Part shown: positions 48,605 to 60,057 of the stretch, in pieces | Layout of the letters: the number at the start of each line of letters is the position of its first letter | Numbering within the stretch: position 1 is the first letter of the stretch | DNA from: Syncephalis fuscata | Taxonomy: Eukaryota; Zoopagomycota; Zoopagomycetes; Zoopagales; Piptocephalidaceae | DNA length: 64,000 nucleotides | NCBI GenBank assembly: GCA_025786725.1 | Contig: JAHLTZ010000002.1 | Span: forward strand, 682,001-746,000 | Direction: 5' to 3' | The notes under the pieces: model-generated | The model's input: only the letters and a program-made list of their open reading frames with translations | Told to the model about the DNA's origin: nothing | The model's database searches: none | Made by a program: the position numbers and the translations under genes

Positions 48605-51133
48605 TTAAGCAGACGATGTACTTGTACTTAGAATCTCTTGCACTTTGTCATCTTCCCATTCTGTATCATGTTCACCACGATACAAAATAACATTTGGAAC
48701 ACACAAATAAATATACTATAAATAAAGTAAAATTAATATGGCATTTAATAACTATGCTGAAATAACTTACATCTCGATAAAGACCTTCCATTTTCATTTT
48801 AATGAAACATTTGAGCTCAACACGAGGTTTTGTAAAGAAGCGATAAAGGCCGGAATCTGCTGGTACATTCCGACATAAATTGTCTCGCACTATTTGCCAG
48901 CCTTTACCGCTGTAATGCAAATCCAATGCTCTTATTAATGACTGTAAATGGCATTGAATAGCTGTGTGGTAAATCAAGTCATATACCTAAGCGATAAATG
49001 TTAATACTATAAATCATTACTATGCTATTAAGCTTACTTCATCCAGTGTATGTGCAATACAGCAACTGTCTGGAAGGACATCCAGTTCCTCGCCTACTGT
49101 ACGTTTTAGTGTTTCTTGATGGCCTTTTACACCACCAAAATCACGGATAGCAAAGCCAAGTAATTCGCCAGTTTGTTTGTCAAAACGAGCTAGCGTATTT
49201 TGGCCGTGAGCCTCAAAAGCAAAACCATACTTATGAGCAGGTGTCAAAAATGCTTTTAGATAAAGCGCGGCATATCTATTAGGAATAAAACATGAATACC
49301 ATAAACCACAATGTCTATAATGGCTTACCGTTCAAAGAAAGCTACACATTTAGCTTCAGTATCAAGATTAAAAGCACTCAAAACAAAGGGTGTTCCATGC
49401 GCGTTGCGCTCAACAAGCGCTGCACAAACAATAGACTGTTCATTTTCGGCTGTCTTTTGCACGGCTTCCTCACGAATGATACAGCTAAGATGTTTGGCCA
49501 CATCGGTATCGGGATGTTTAACTACTGCACTTGCCACTTCCTTTAACACTTTAAGTGTATCAGTATTGTCGGCCACCAGCTTATCGACCAGCTTTAGCAT
49601 GCCAGGCCCCATATGTGTTGACCAAGGAGTAATGGTACGCAATGCCGATGTTACCTTGATACCAAGGCATAGCTTGATCGCCCATTCTGGATGTTCAGCT
49701 GGCACGACCGTACGCAACGAGGCCTGCGCTTTAGCTGGCAATACACCCGGTAGCAATTTAGCTTGTGGGAAGCGAGCGAATACATTGGGTAGCTGACGTG
49801 GATGTACCGGCAAAATAGCATAATTCTTTGTATTAGGCATTGCCACGCGCGTCTCTTTGGGGATAAATTGCTCAATGTAGCGATCATATTCACCACGCAA
49901 TATGACGTCACCACGAGGCAGGTATACAAAACATACGTCAGGCGAACTAAGATCGGCACCGGTTGGAATGGCCTCAAGTGGCGGCAATGCAAAACGGGCC
50001 TTATGCATCTATTAAAATCGTCAGTGTGCTTTTCTTTCTATTAAGTATTGTTTGTTTGCTATTTACCGGATGTGTAGCATGTCCTTCAACAATGCTTTGC
50101 TCCCATTGAATCGGTGCTGATGCCAAATTTGGCGTGCTATTTCGATGCTCAAATGCATAGGCCACTTGCTCCATAGAACTGCTTAGTTCTCCACACAATT
50201 CTGCGGCAGTTTCTTTAGAAATGTTTTGCCAACGGCCTACAGACTGCATCAAATTGCAGGGATTAATAGAGCGGATCATTGGCACTGACTGGCCATTTAA
50301 ATTCTAATGATTATTATTGGCACCGTTAATCATTATTTAAGTATTCATTTTAAACCTACCTCACTCAGTAGGAAAAAGACTTCCGATTCATCTTGATTCG
50401 TGGTAGTATAGTCGTTTGAAAGAACGACAAATGCCGTCGTATCAATATCCTCTGGGTGAAGAAATGATACATATGGCAAACATTTATCTTGTTGTTTATT
50501 CGTAATGGGTCGATGGCAAAGTGGCACTAAAAAATCACCAGCCATGACTGCCAACGATGTCGCTTCACCTTTTTGACGAGAAGCACGTAGCCAGCACCAA
50601 AGACCCAGTGGCGATTGTTTATCAAGTCGAGCGGTAATTAAACGACATTCGGCCAATTGTTCATTAATAATACAGCTAAATAGACGGGAGAAAGTAGCAT
50701 GGGATGCTTGATGGTTAACGCTGTAGAAGCGGCCTGGTACAATGGGCTTTGTAGGGTTTTTAGCCATTGTATCGCGCGTAATTGACTTGTTAACCGACTG
50801 AGCAAGCGTAGGCATGGGCGCCATTTTAGCGAATAAAATAGAACGAATAGAAGATTGACGTAAAAGGCTAGAGACACGATGTGCTAAAAAGGCGCTAGTA
50901 TAACCGCTATCTGATGAATAGGAAGTTGTAGTAATTATAGAACTGAATCGGCTGGGATTTCGACATTTATATAGACTAGACCAATGTTTTTGCTTGGTTG
51001 TCCCAGATTGGAAAAACAAAAAAAAACAGAGGCGAGTATGCCGATGATAGCTCTGTGAATAGGCAAGAGAACTGCAACAGAACGGCATCCTGTAGTAGCA
51101 TAATTTGCGCAAAGAAAACGAAGTCAGTGCCAA
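48605..51133 (-). CDS. IucA/IucC-family NRPS-independent siderophore synthetase (rhizoferrin-synthetase type)
   Basis: It joins a carboxylate such as citrate to an amine using ATP. In fungi the known member makes rhizoferrin from two citrates and a diamine. Exons: 51133-50360, 50303-50067, 50008-49329, 49275-49038, 48986-48771 and 48715-48605. The N-terminal family block is ASHATFSRLFSCIINEQL; then the VEGHATHP-MHKARFALP motif that contacts ATP (split by an intron), YAILPVHPRQLPNV, the KLCLGIKVTSALRTITP block, and the C-terminal YGFAFEAHGQNTLARFD and FAIRDFGG catalytic region. No frameshift. From 51133 it is 751 aa. The ATG at 50824 gives 648 aa, closer to the family, so the true start may be there; the extra front is Arg/Ser-rich and could be an organellar presequence. 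The product is inferred from family and lineage. Confidence 0.9.
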
Positions 51134-51293
51134 AGTTGTTCTGCCATACGACTATCTCGGCATTCCCGTTACACTTACTCTAGTTCCCCTTTTGAACGGA
51201 AACGTTCGGTGTATATGGCCGATAACAAGGACCCCTTTCTCTTATCTACTCATAAGCTAGCCAGTAGTCAGTCAAGGAGGAGGAAAACAGCTC

Positions 51294-51302
51294 ATCAGAT
51301 AA
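51294..51302 (+). promoter_or_regulatory. Iron-GATA site ATCAGATAA
   Basis: Exact match to ATCWGATAA, the site bound by fungal iron-responsive GATA repressors (SreA, SRE, Urbs1, Sfu1). It lies 161 bp upstream of the ATG at 51133 and 470 bp upstream of the ATG at 50824. Confidence 0.6.
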
Positions 51303-51542
51303 CTGTAGTATTGTCATTTGTTACACGTGAAGCATTCGTACAAGTATGTACATCATGATCAAAATACACCCAAGAACAATGTTCAATAACTTTACTTGTA
51401 GCCGAATAAACCGGTCAATGTACAGACATAGCCATTGAGACTAGCATAGAAGAGTGGGAGCTAACAAGGCCATCCAATACATTTATTATTAGCGTGTACT
51501 ACTTTCCTATATAGAGCTATCGTGTAGAACTTTCCCAGCTGC

Positions 51543-51570
51543 ATCTGATATGGAATATAGAATCAGATAT
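51543..51570. promoter_or_regulatory. Two near-matching GATA sites
   Basis: ATCTGATAT (51543-51551) and ATCAGATAT (51562-51570) match eight of nine positions of the iron-GATA consensus, differing only at the last base. Confidence 0.4.
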
Positions 51571-51736
51571 TCCAAAATAGTAGTACAGGTCGGGTATTGC
51601 CGGAAGCTTCCTGGTCAATTTAATGGATAGCGCAGTACTAGCTTCATGATAGAGCATTTGTTGTTAATAGAGAACGTGCGCGATTGGTCAAGCTGGACTT
51701 TGATGGAATATTCGCTGCTCATACGAGTCACTACAT

Positions 51737-51764
51737 ATCTGATAATTGGTTAACATTATCAGAT
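51737..51764. promoter_or_regulatory. Inverted pair of iron-GATA sites
   Basis: ATCTGATAA (51737-51745) and its exact reverse complement TTATCAGAT (51756-51764) are separated by 10 bp. Both match ATCWGATAA. Two-finger GATA factors of this class could occupy such a pair. Confidence 0.6.
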
Positions 51765-51936
51765 GGCATCAAAAGTGTGCCCAGTTGCCACTTTCTTTAA
51801 GGCCTCTTTTTACGTCACCTCGAAGGCAACACAATAGTAGTAACGCTGTTGCTTTTAATATTTATGAAAAATTTACAATAATTGTATAGTATTAATAAAG
51901 AATAGATACAGCATATTTATTAAGTCTATTTAGATT

Positions 51937-52692
51937 CTATTCTTTATTTTTCTTGCGCTTTTCCTTCTTATCCTTCTTAGTTTTCTTATCCTTCTTCTTC
52001 TTTGTAACATTCTTTGTATCAGTATCGCTATCTCGCTGACGCTTTTTCTTTTTGGTCATGCACATTGATGCTTCTTGACTTTGTTGCGACGCTAGTACCT
52101 CGTTTTTGGGTAATAAATGATCATCCAATGATGCTAGCGTAACATTCGTTGTAACTGTCTTAGTACTTTTAGCAGTAACCGTAGCATTAGTTGTGGCCAA
52201 TACTTCTACACGTGCTAACTTCGCTGGCTGTTCTACACGTGCACCTTTACGCGCTGTACGACCTTCACAAGCAGCGAATAACTCTGCATCCGTAATACGC
52301 ATACTATAGTCACGTCCATTATCGTCGTCGTCAGATTCGTTGTTGTTATTGTTAGAATCGTTAGAATCGTCAGAGTCACACGTGTCTTTAGAAGTAGCCT
52401 CTGTTATCAATGTTGTTTTTTTAGAAGCACTAATAATAGACTATGTTAATATTCATTTATACTTGCAGTCAATAATACTTACAATGTTGCGTTTAAGCCA
52501 CCATTGGCACTGGCTACAAATGTACCACGCATCCAAAATGGCATTGATGCTTTTGTTGTAGCTTTTGTTGTTGTTGTTACAGTAGCTTCTGTTTCACTAT
52601 CAGTATCTGCTTTATCGTTAACATCTGCTTCTACTTTCTTCTTGTCTTTCTTTTCCTTCTTCTTTTCCTTCTTCTTCTTTTCCTTCTTCTTC

Positions 52693-52723
<31 letters not shown>

Positions 52724-53229
52724 TGTGCTTCGATGGACGTTCAGTGCTAATAATACCCATACGATTTCGTTCAGCACCACCTTTGCCTGTTGTACTCAAC
52801 ATTACCTATCATAATTAATCAATAAATACTACATTCACTATAATGCTCCATTCTACTTACTCCCTCGTCACCTTTCTCCACTTTAATGGCACTCGAACTC
52901 TTGTTGTACACATGATCCCACCAAGCAAATCCCCATGTATCACTGCCAGACCCCAACTATACATATAGTTAACTATCTATTCATCTAATATTTACTAGAA
53001 CTAGTTATCTCCACCTACTCCTTTAGCATCATCCTTTTTAGTAATTGATATGGCTCTAGTAATGCCTTCGCCTTCACGACCTAGACCTGCACCACTGTTT
53101 GTATTATTTAGTATGAACTAGTGAATTATTGTATAGCAATAACTAGATTACTTACGTTTTCCAACCATACTTGGATAATTGTCGTGTAGCAAAATCACCA
53201 TAACGATTCTCATTAGAAGGTACCGTCAT
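51937..53229 (-). CDS. G-patch protein, GPATCH4 family
   Basis: A nucleolar-type RNA helicase cofactor. The first exons encode the G-patch (RYGDFATRQLSKYGWKTGAG, then LGREGEGITRAI and KKDDAKGLG) followed by WGFAWWDHVYNKSSSAIKV, the segment that marks the GPATCH4 group. RNRMGI, a long Lys/Glu coiled region (52600-52730 in DNA), PFWMRGTFVASANGG, an acidic Asn/Asp/Ser stretch, RITDAELFAACEGRTARKGA and a Lys-rich tail follow. Five exons are visible, with starts near 53229, 53155, 53018, 52860, 52805 and the last block from 52410. By homology it would stimulate the DEAH helicase DHX15/Prp43 in ribosome biogenesis. The start is the ATG right in front of the G-patch, usual for the family. Confidence 0.82.
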
Positions 53230-53678
53230 CTTTAGTATTACGACTAGTTGTAGGAATTACTGTAAAACCTTACAAACAAACTGAAAAATAAAAATAAAAA
53301 TAAAATAATACTAATAAAATTAATTGCCAAATCAATAAATTATAATTAAATTGTATAACTGTATAAATTGTGTGTGTAGATGAGATGAAGTAAATCCTGC
53401 AATTCTCTCCTTAGTGCAATTTTACTTTGAGCCCTTACTTTTTTGAAACTAAAAGCTAAATAGTATATTGGTTCAAAAGATCAAATAATGTGTGCGCACA
53501 ACTGTAATGGATTCCGACTTGTTAAAATGAATACATTTTATTTATTTATATAGCTAGTAAGCCATCGCTTTGCTTTCTAAATGTGTTGATATCACATTTA
53601 TATGGATTGACTTGGAAGCATTATGCAGTAGTAATTTAAATAATAATATATTCAAAATACTCTTTTGTTAGTGCTATC
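53230..53678. other. Upstream region of the G-patch gene
   Basis: AT-rich, no gene. A segment near 53410 (ATTTTACTTTGAGCCCTTAC) resembles 8380 (ATTTTACTTTGAGTCCCTAG), a sign of a shared old repeat. Confidence 0.4.
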
Positions 53679-54739
53679 ATTGTTTTATTAATGATATTAT
53701 TATATAGCTACATTTGTTTTTATATGATTGCTTTTATTCTTTCTTTTATTCCACCTCTTAAACAATTCTCTTATTTATATTTCAATTTATTCATAGTCTT
53801 TATGTCCAATGTCATTTAATTTATGACTTGTATATATTACATTATTTATTAATTAAATAAAGATAGTATTTTTCAAGCATTAAACAACTTACTAGTCATT
53901 TAATGTGATTTAATGGCCAAATAACTACACTTAACAATATTTACGCATTTAAATTAAACTTTATTTCTATTGAACATGAAACTAGGAGTAATTCACATCA
54001 GGGCCCAAAATACTCATTATCATAGATTTATTATCCAGTATACATATACACTCTATTTATTTATATCATTCTATAATATATTAGATACATTATATTGTTT
54101 ATATGCTCCATTACACTTCACGCAGTCCACTCATTGTATTATATGCACTATAACTTTGACATCGTTTTATATGCTTTCTCGCCGTATATTCACCATTTTA
54201 TATATCATTATATACTCGCTTAATCTTTCTCTATCCAAAGCTGTATTTATTTTTGTTCTAGCTTTATTATTAAAAGTTTAGCTAATGTCGGTCATCTGCT
54301 CATGCATATATACTCAATAACTTAAACATTGCTAGTCTCATTCCATGTTGCATATTCATTATAATGTTTATCATTTCATTATATATTGGCTATACGCTGT
54401 ATATAACCGTTGTCGGTATGGTTCCAGTTCTTTTATTAATAAAAATTAACTTAGTGCACCTAGTTTGTTCACTGAGTTATATTGATAGAACAAATAATAT
54501 GCATATGAACGGAGCTATGTTTTATTAAGATTATTTATAAATAAACTACAGCATGTCAATTAGTTATGATTTTACTGTTAATTAAGTAATGTGATGAGTA
54601 TACATAGTAATAACACATACTGTGATGATATACATACTGAATAATAAATCTATGATGACGAGTATTTGATGATTGATATCACTCACCACCCATCATCAAG
54701 TTCAATAGATTGGGTGTTATTAAAATAGTCATTTTAACC
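53679..54739. repeat. Direct repeat, copy 2 (about 1.06 kb)
   Basis: Nearly identical to 40466-41529 with the same orientation. The 103-residue frame at 53970-54281 is identical in both copies. The two copies enclose about 12.1 kb including ERG8, the NuiA-like gene, U2 and the siderophore synthetase. Confidence 0.9.
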
Positions 54740-54749
54740 ACATCACAAT

Positions 54750-55056
54750 AAATGTAATGATTTATTTCCCTAAAGTAGGAAAATGTTGGTTCGCCTAGTT
54801 CGAATCTTGTTTTCAGGAAATGCGTGATGGGATCCTTCCGTAGAAGAAATGGTCGATATTCCAACACGTGAGGAGAGCCACCAACGGTTTCAGTTGTAGA
54901 TGGCAGGTTCTGCGTTGCGCGCGGATAGGTTCGAAATGAACCGTCTATTCTCCTAGGGGTGGCAGACAAATGCTGCAAATGCGCGGTTAGGTCCTACGGA
55001 CCGTTGTCTCACTTAAGCTAATAAAATCAAATCAAATCAAATGTAATGATTTATTT
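54750..55056 (+). mobile_element. 5'-truncated non-LTR retroposon with target-site duplication
   Basis: A 271-bp insert (54768-55038), less AT-rich than its surroundings, ends in a tail of AAATC units. It is flanked by an exact 18-bp direct duplication, AAATGTAATGATTTATTT, at 54750-54767 and 55039-55056. Four bases of the right copy could belong to the tail. A pentamer tail plus a target-site duplication is the mark of target-primed reverse transcription, so this is a truncated LINE or a SINE, plus orientation. A B-box-like GTTCGAATC near its left end has no A box in front of it. Confidence 0.85.
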
Positions 55057-55597
55057 GTTTAATAAAATTCATCACCCGCCTCATCTTCAATAGAACAATT
55101 GTTTAATTCAATTGTGCAAATGTTATCAAAATTAGTCATTTGACGCCACATTATACTAAAGCATTAATAGCCACTAACAAATTAATAATAGTAAAAATAA
55201 TTATACTAAAACTACAACGCAATGAGTGGACTGAATAAAATGTATTGGAATATATAAAGAAAAAAATGTGTTTATTAAGTCATAGGATGGTATATGTGGA
55301 TAAAGAATATATATATATATTAGATAATAAATCTACGATAATGAGTATTTTAATTATGGCTGAATGATACGTTGACTCCATGGATTCATTTTAGTTCCAA
55401 ATGCTTTTTTACAACTCTAAAAAAACTAAAACTAAAAATAGATTGTACGGGAGTAAATGTACAACAACTCCCCCTTCTTATTAGCTACAAAGCACGATAG
55501 TATCACATCCGTTCTTTTCCGTTTACTATTCTTTGATTCCACTTCATCGCCTACTTGGCCATCTTATTGATTCTACTATCTACACCTGTAGGACATC
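55057..55597. repeat. Diverged repeat-family DNA next to the retroposon
   Basis: TCATCACCCGCCTCATCTTCAATAG.. near 55068 and ATTAGTCATTTGACGCCACA near 55132 are diverged forms of the right end of the direct repeat. A short TA run lies at about 55308-55320. A related GAGTATTTTAATTATGGC occurs near 55339. Confidence 0.5.
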
Positions 55598-55990
55598 ATG
55601 CGTTTCCTTATCAATCGTGTCAACAAGGTTGTTGATCGTCAACGCTTTTTCCAAGTAGGTGCTCTATGAATCAAAGCGCGCTTTTAACTAATACGCCCTA
55701 TCACCACTGGCTACTATCACTTAGACTGGACCACTATTCGTTTGGCAAAAGACTGGACGTGATCGCGCTATCAACATTATTTTTGGCACTGCAATCACTG
55801 GCGGCGTACTTGCCTCGACTGCCGGTCTAATTGCTATGGCCAACGTAAGTGACGTATATTAAATGATATTATAGATTCTTATACTATATGATGACATAGA
55901 AATAATTTGACTTTCTACACTTTACTATTATGGATGATGTAGTTCAAGAATATGCGCATCTTGCGCAATAACTATACCGATATGAATTGA
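55598..55990 (+). CDS. Small single-pass mitochondrial membrane protein, COX7A-like
   Basis: Too short for ordinary ORF finding: three exons, 55598-55654, 55725-55844 and 55943-55990, give 74 aa. Splice sites are GTAGGT..TTAG and GTAAGT..TAG, in phase 0 both times. The N-terminus is basic (MRFLINRVNKVVDRQRFFQ), followed by PLFVWQKTGRDRAIN, one membrane helix (IIFGTAITGGVLASTAGLIAM) and a basic tail ending YTDMN. The layout and the NKVVDRQRFFQ start resemble fungal cytochrome c oxidase subunit 7A, but the sequence is too short to be sure. Confidence 0.55.
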
Positions 55991-56354
55991 TGAATGCAGC
56001 TTTTATTTCTGTGCGTATATATGTCCATGATGTGCGTATGCTTGTATTTGTCTTTGTTATGCGGTAAACAACATTATTCAATATTCCTTCAAACAATGGC
56101 ACATGAATTGCATTATAAACAATTTATACTTTTGTTATTTAATTACCGCCACCATTCCTATTAATGCCAATTATGAGTGGCATCTATTAAAAAAGATACA
56201 GACAATTTATTCACAACAGTACTAAAGCGAATAGAAAATAAGAAATGGCAGTGATGGCATAAATGGCCAATCATTGTAATGGAACAGCATTAGCCTAAAC
56301 TGTACTTTATATGCCGCACACATAAGGCATCGAGGAGAAAAAGGAGATGAATAA

Positions 56355-57131
56355 TTACAAAGGTTGTGAAGAGTCACGACGGTAATTGTCATGAGCAGTG
56401 GAAGTGCCATTGGTGTATTTATAGTTGGCTGAGGTTGAACGTGCCCGCTCACGACGACTATTAGCCGTATGGTCTTGCGGTGCTGATGATGGTGATGGTG
56501 ATGTTGCTGTTGATGGGGTACTACCGCCACTTGAGTAAGTGGATCGTCGACGATGGTCACGACTTGTATTATTATTTGTCGAACGAGTATTTTGACCATA
56601 TTTTGATTCAAAAGAGTGGCTATGTTGATTAGAGCCGGTAGGTGCTGTGTTATTACCACCACCACTAGCTGCTGTAGCAACAGCGGTTACTAAATCGCCT
56701 GCTAATCGTATAAGCCACCATACAAGAGCAAGGCCACGTCCAGCAAGACCATCATCACGACGGGCACGGGCAAGTTCAAATAGCCAGCGTAGTCGGGCAA
56801 CCACTCGGTCGTGACCTGTAAGCACGAAAGAACCGACAAATAACACAATAAGTGAAGCGATACAAATAGCGACCACTGCACAATAAGCAACACAAATAGC
56901 AATGAGTCGCGGAATAATCGGGAAACGAGCAAGGAGTGTTTGTAGCTCGGCATGTTTTCGAGCCAGGAAATCGGTAATGCCGTCTGGCTTTGTCGCCGTT
57001 GAGGTATTACTTGTATCGTTGGTCGCTCGTGGTAAACCAGACTCGGGTGGGCCATTGTTAGAACGATGGCTATTGGGTGAGCCAGGCCGATTCGTCGTGC
57101 CTGTTTCTCGAGTAGCCTCTGTGTTTATCAT
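56355..57131 (-). CDS. Membrane protein of unknown function with disordered ends
   Basis: One exon, 258 aa. Residues 1-60 are disordered (Thr/Asn/Pro/Ser). Residues about 69-105 form a long hydrophobic segment (PRLIAICVAYCAVVAICIA and SLIVLFVGSFVL), enough for a hairpin or two helices. A basic amphipathic part follows (VARLRWLFELARARRDD) and a second hydrophobic stretch (GRGLALVWWLIRLAGDLV). The last 100 residues are Ser/Thr/Asn/Arg-rich. A hairpin followed by an amphipathic segment fits ER- or lipid-droplet-shaping proteins, but I recognise no family motif. The DNA is relatively GC-rich and codon use is like its neighbours. Confidence 0.55.
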   Translation of the reverse strand: MINTEATRETGTTNRPGSPNSHRSNNGPPESGLPRATNDTSNTSTATKPDGITDFLARKHAELQTLLARFPIIPRLIAICVAYCAVVAICIASLIVLFVGSFVLTGHDRVVARLRWLFELARARRDDGLAGRGLALVWWLIRLAGDLVTAVATAASGGGNNTAPTGSNQHSHSFESKYGQNTRSTNNNTSRDHRRRSTYSSGGSTPSTATSPSPSSAPQDHTANSRRERARSTSANYKYTNGTSTAHDNYRRDSSQPL

Positions 57132-58731
57132 GGTGGCTTTTGTATTTAGCGTGTAGGAATGTAAATAAAATAGCTAGAATCAAAGTAACGAGGATTGTTA
57201 TGGTTTGCCGCAAGCGTGGTAATTGCTTTGTTGCTATTTGCCTTGTTGTTGCTGTTATTGTTGTAGTAATGGATTTCCTTTTTGCTATCGTTGTTTCGCT
57301 GTTACTATCGTTTCGTAGTGATTGCTATGTTTGATAATAGTACAAAATGTTGTTAAAGAGAAAGAAAATACAAGGAGAAAAAACGGAATAGTTGACAATG
57401 GCTATTTAACACGTGTTGCCCAGAATTTGATCACTGACCAGCGTTACTTACTTGCGATAGAAAAGCGTGAAGTTGCTGGCACCACACGACTAATTCTCCG
57501 TTTAAACAGGTTTGTAATGAACTGTTATGTTAATTTAGTAAACTTTGAACTATATAAGTAAAGACAATAATTATTAATTAATATATGATAATAGTCATTA
57601 TATAAAATATCACAAAGAATCAATGTAGCAATTAAACGACTTTTTACTCATACATAAATACATCAATAAATTTGTATTTACATATAAATATAATCGTACA
57701 TTGATATTGCCATTCACTTACCAATAAATACACTCAATTTAGCGAGTGTAAATGATTAACCAGTGTAATATGAATATCAGTAATAATGGTTGTAGTAGTA
57801 ATAGTAGTAATCGTATTTCAACTAGATATAGACGATAAATAGGATAGAATGGTATAGGAAAAGCAATAGAACTTACAAACAATTGATCTATTTAAAGCTT
57901 TAACAATAGCCTAAACTGCTTGCTGAACATTAACACAAAGCGTTTAATCAAGTCGTAATAGTGGTAAAAAGAAGGGGTACCATATAGAGGCAAAGAGGAG
58001 GAGTATAGAAATACTTTAATGAATAGATAAATGACTATTATTAGTGTAGTAAAAAGATCGACTTTTATTAGAAATTCATTTCAATACAATGTTCAGCAAA
58101 TGTCGAATATAGATGTGCAAAAAGACAAAGAATAATGTTCAGACAATCAGCGCTAAGTTAATGATCGTTTTATTCTGATTAGAACAAATAGAAAGTAACA
58201 AACTATACAACTAAACATAAATTCATTATGTTACTATTATATTTATAATAACAGTGATTAATCAGTGCATTAATTAGGACAACTATTATTAGCGATGGTG
58301 TAGTATTTGTACCTGTATACTCATTCGTCGTTTACATCCAATAGGCATGGAAAATAGTCATAATGCAAAACACTTTCAAGGCCATAGTAGTACAGCTACA
58401 ATACTGGATAACAGACAAATAGACGACTATATTGCAAGTAGTTGGATTGAAACTAGAGTATAGGTGTTACGTGTGTGTGTGTGTATATATATATCATTCA
58501 ACCGCATAAACAATAATAAAATAGCAAGAAAAGACATAATCGCTACAGAAAGCAATGTTGGTATCTCAAGGACCAACCAAGCAGTAAAGCAAGAGACGGA
58601 AAGAGAGAAGCGTGTGTTACATGTTATAAATGCCACTGTCACTATCTTTATGACGTGTGCGTAGAAAGCAAGAATAAGAAAGAAAACAAACAAGCAACGT
58701 ACCAATAGATGTTGCTAAATATGCATGTTAT
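57132..58731. other. Gene-poor region with a TG/TA microsatellite
   Basis: 1.6 kb between the membrane-protein start and the CDH1 stop. A (TG)n(TA)n tract lies at about 58470-58492. No supported gene. Confidence 0.5.
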
Positions 58732-60020
58732 TTACCGAACACGTCCCTCAATCGATAATGGATCGTTATTGCGCTCGTTAGTGCGCGACTGACTAAAGAC
58801 TTGCCAAAAGCGAAGCGTCTCGTCTGGAGTACCCGTTACAACAGTACGGCCATCAGGCGATAATGCCATGTAAAGAATACGTTTAGTATGGCCGGTAAGC
58901 GTAGCTACTTGTCGCAGTAGCGGATATCGCCATATACGCAAATCATTGCGAGCAAATCCATGGGCCGATACCAATTCATTGCTATGTCGTGACCATGCAA
59001 GATTACACACCTGGGACTGTGTGTCAATGGTATTCAATGCAGTGCCCGTCAGCGTGTTCCAAAAACGAATGCAGCCATCCTGTGAACCACCACCTGTGGC
59101 CAGCAAGCCTTCTTGATGCGGTGACCAGGCAATTGCCTTTACTGCAGCTGTATGGTCGCTAAACTGCCACATCTGCGTGGATGTCTGGCGTCGATCCCAG
59201 ATAAACACTTGGTTATCATTGGCACCACTTGCTAGCTGTGTATTCGAATGGTTCCAGCGTAGACCACAGATTTCGCCTCGGTGAGCAGTCAGTCGTTGAA
59301 TGTCCCCGCGAGGAGATCGTAAATCGCGTTGTACAATAATTCGGTCACGGCCACCTGAGGCCAGTGTCGTGCCACACCAAGACATTGCACAAATACGACG
59401 ACGATGACTGGTATAAGCGCGCACTTCTTTCACTCGCTGCGCATCCCAAATCTGAATCTTTCCACTTTGAGTGGCTACTGCCAAAGTATTTCCCTAGATA
59501 AATAATAGTCAAGTAAGTTAAACTAATGTTTGTTTTATTTATATTTATATTTATATTTAACTTACCTGTGGAGTCCAGCTTACACTAGTTACAATATCGT
59601 TTGGTGGGACTTCACATAGTTTTGTTACATCGCTAGTCACAGCATTCCATATGTACACGTTTCTACCTAGACCCACACCAAGTAGATTTGTGCTGGACCA
59701 GTCAAGTAGGTTCAAGTAGTAATCATCAGCAATTTCAGGTGCATCAAGCACTTTAGACGGCTGTGAAGATACAGATACCAATGGCATGCGTGGCTGGCCT
59801 AATATATCTAGACTGGTTGGACTTATTAGTGAGCCTGCTGCTGCGATTGTTGTTAAAAACCGTCGTGGACTCATAGGTGAAATATCAGCAAGGTTTGTGT
59901 TGGCCAATGCATTGTATCGACGTCCAGATACTCGAGATGGTGAAGAAAAGTTTAATATTGGAGATTGTGGCGATAGATTTGCATCGTTTTGGCTCGTAGA
60001 CAACCGCTGTGTCTGATGCT

Positions 60021-60057
<37 letters not shown>

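Larger units (their letters stand above)
51134..51936. promoter_or_regulatory. Upstream region of the siderophore synthetase
   Basis: About 800 bp between the synthetase and the stop of the G-patch gene. Both genes are on the minus strand, so this region serves only the synthetase as a promoter. It is rich in GATA elements, listed separately. Confidence 0.7.

Noticed and set aside
52504-52818. Phe/Ser-rich open frame on the plus strand
   Set aside because: It is the antisense of the Lys/Glu-rich coiled region of the G-patch protein.
54780-54805. tRNA-like B box (GTTCGAATC)
   Set aside because: There is no A box and no cloverleaf. It belongs to the truncated retroposon.
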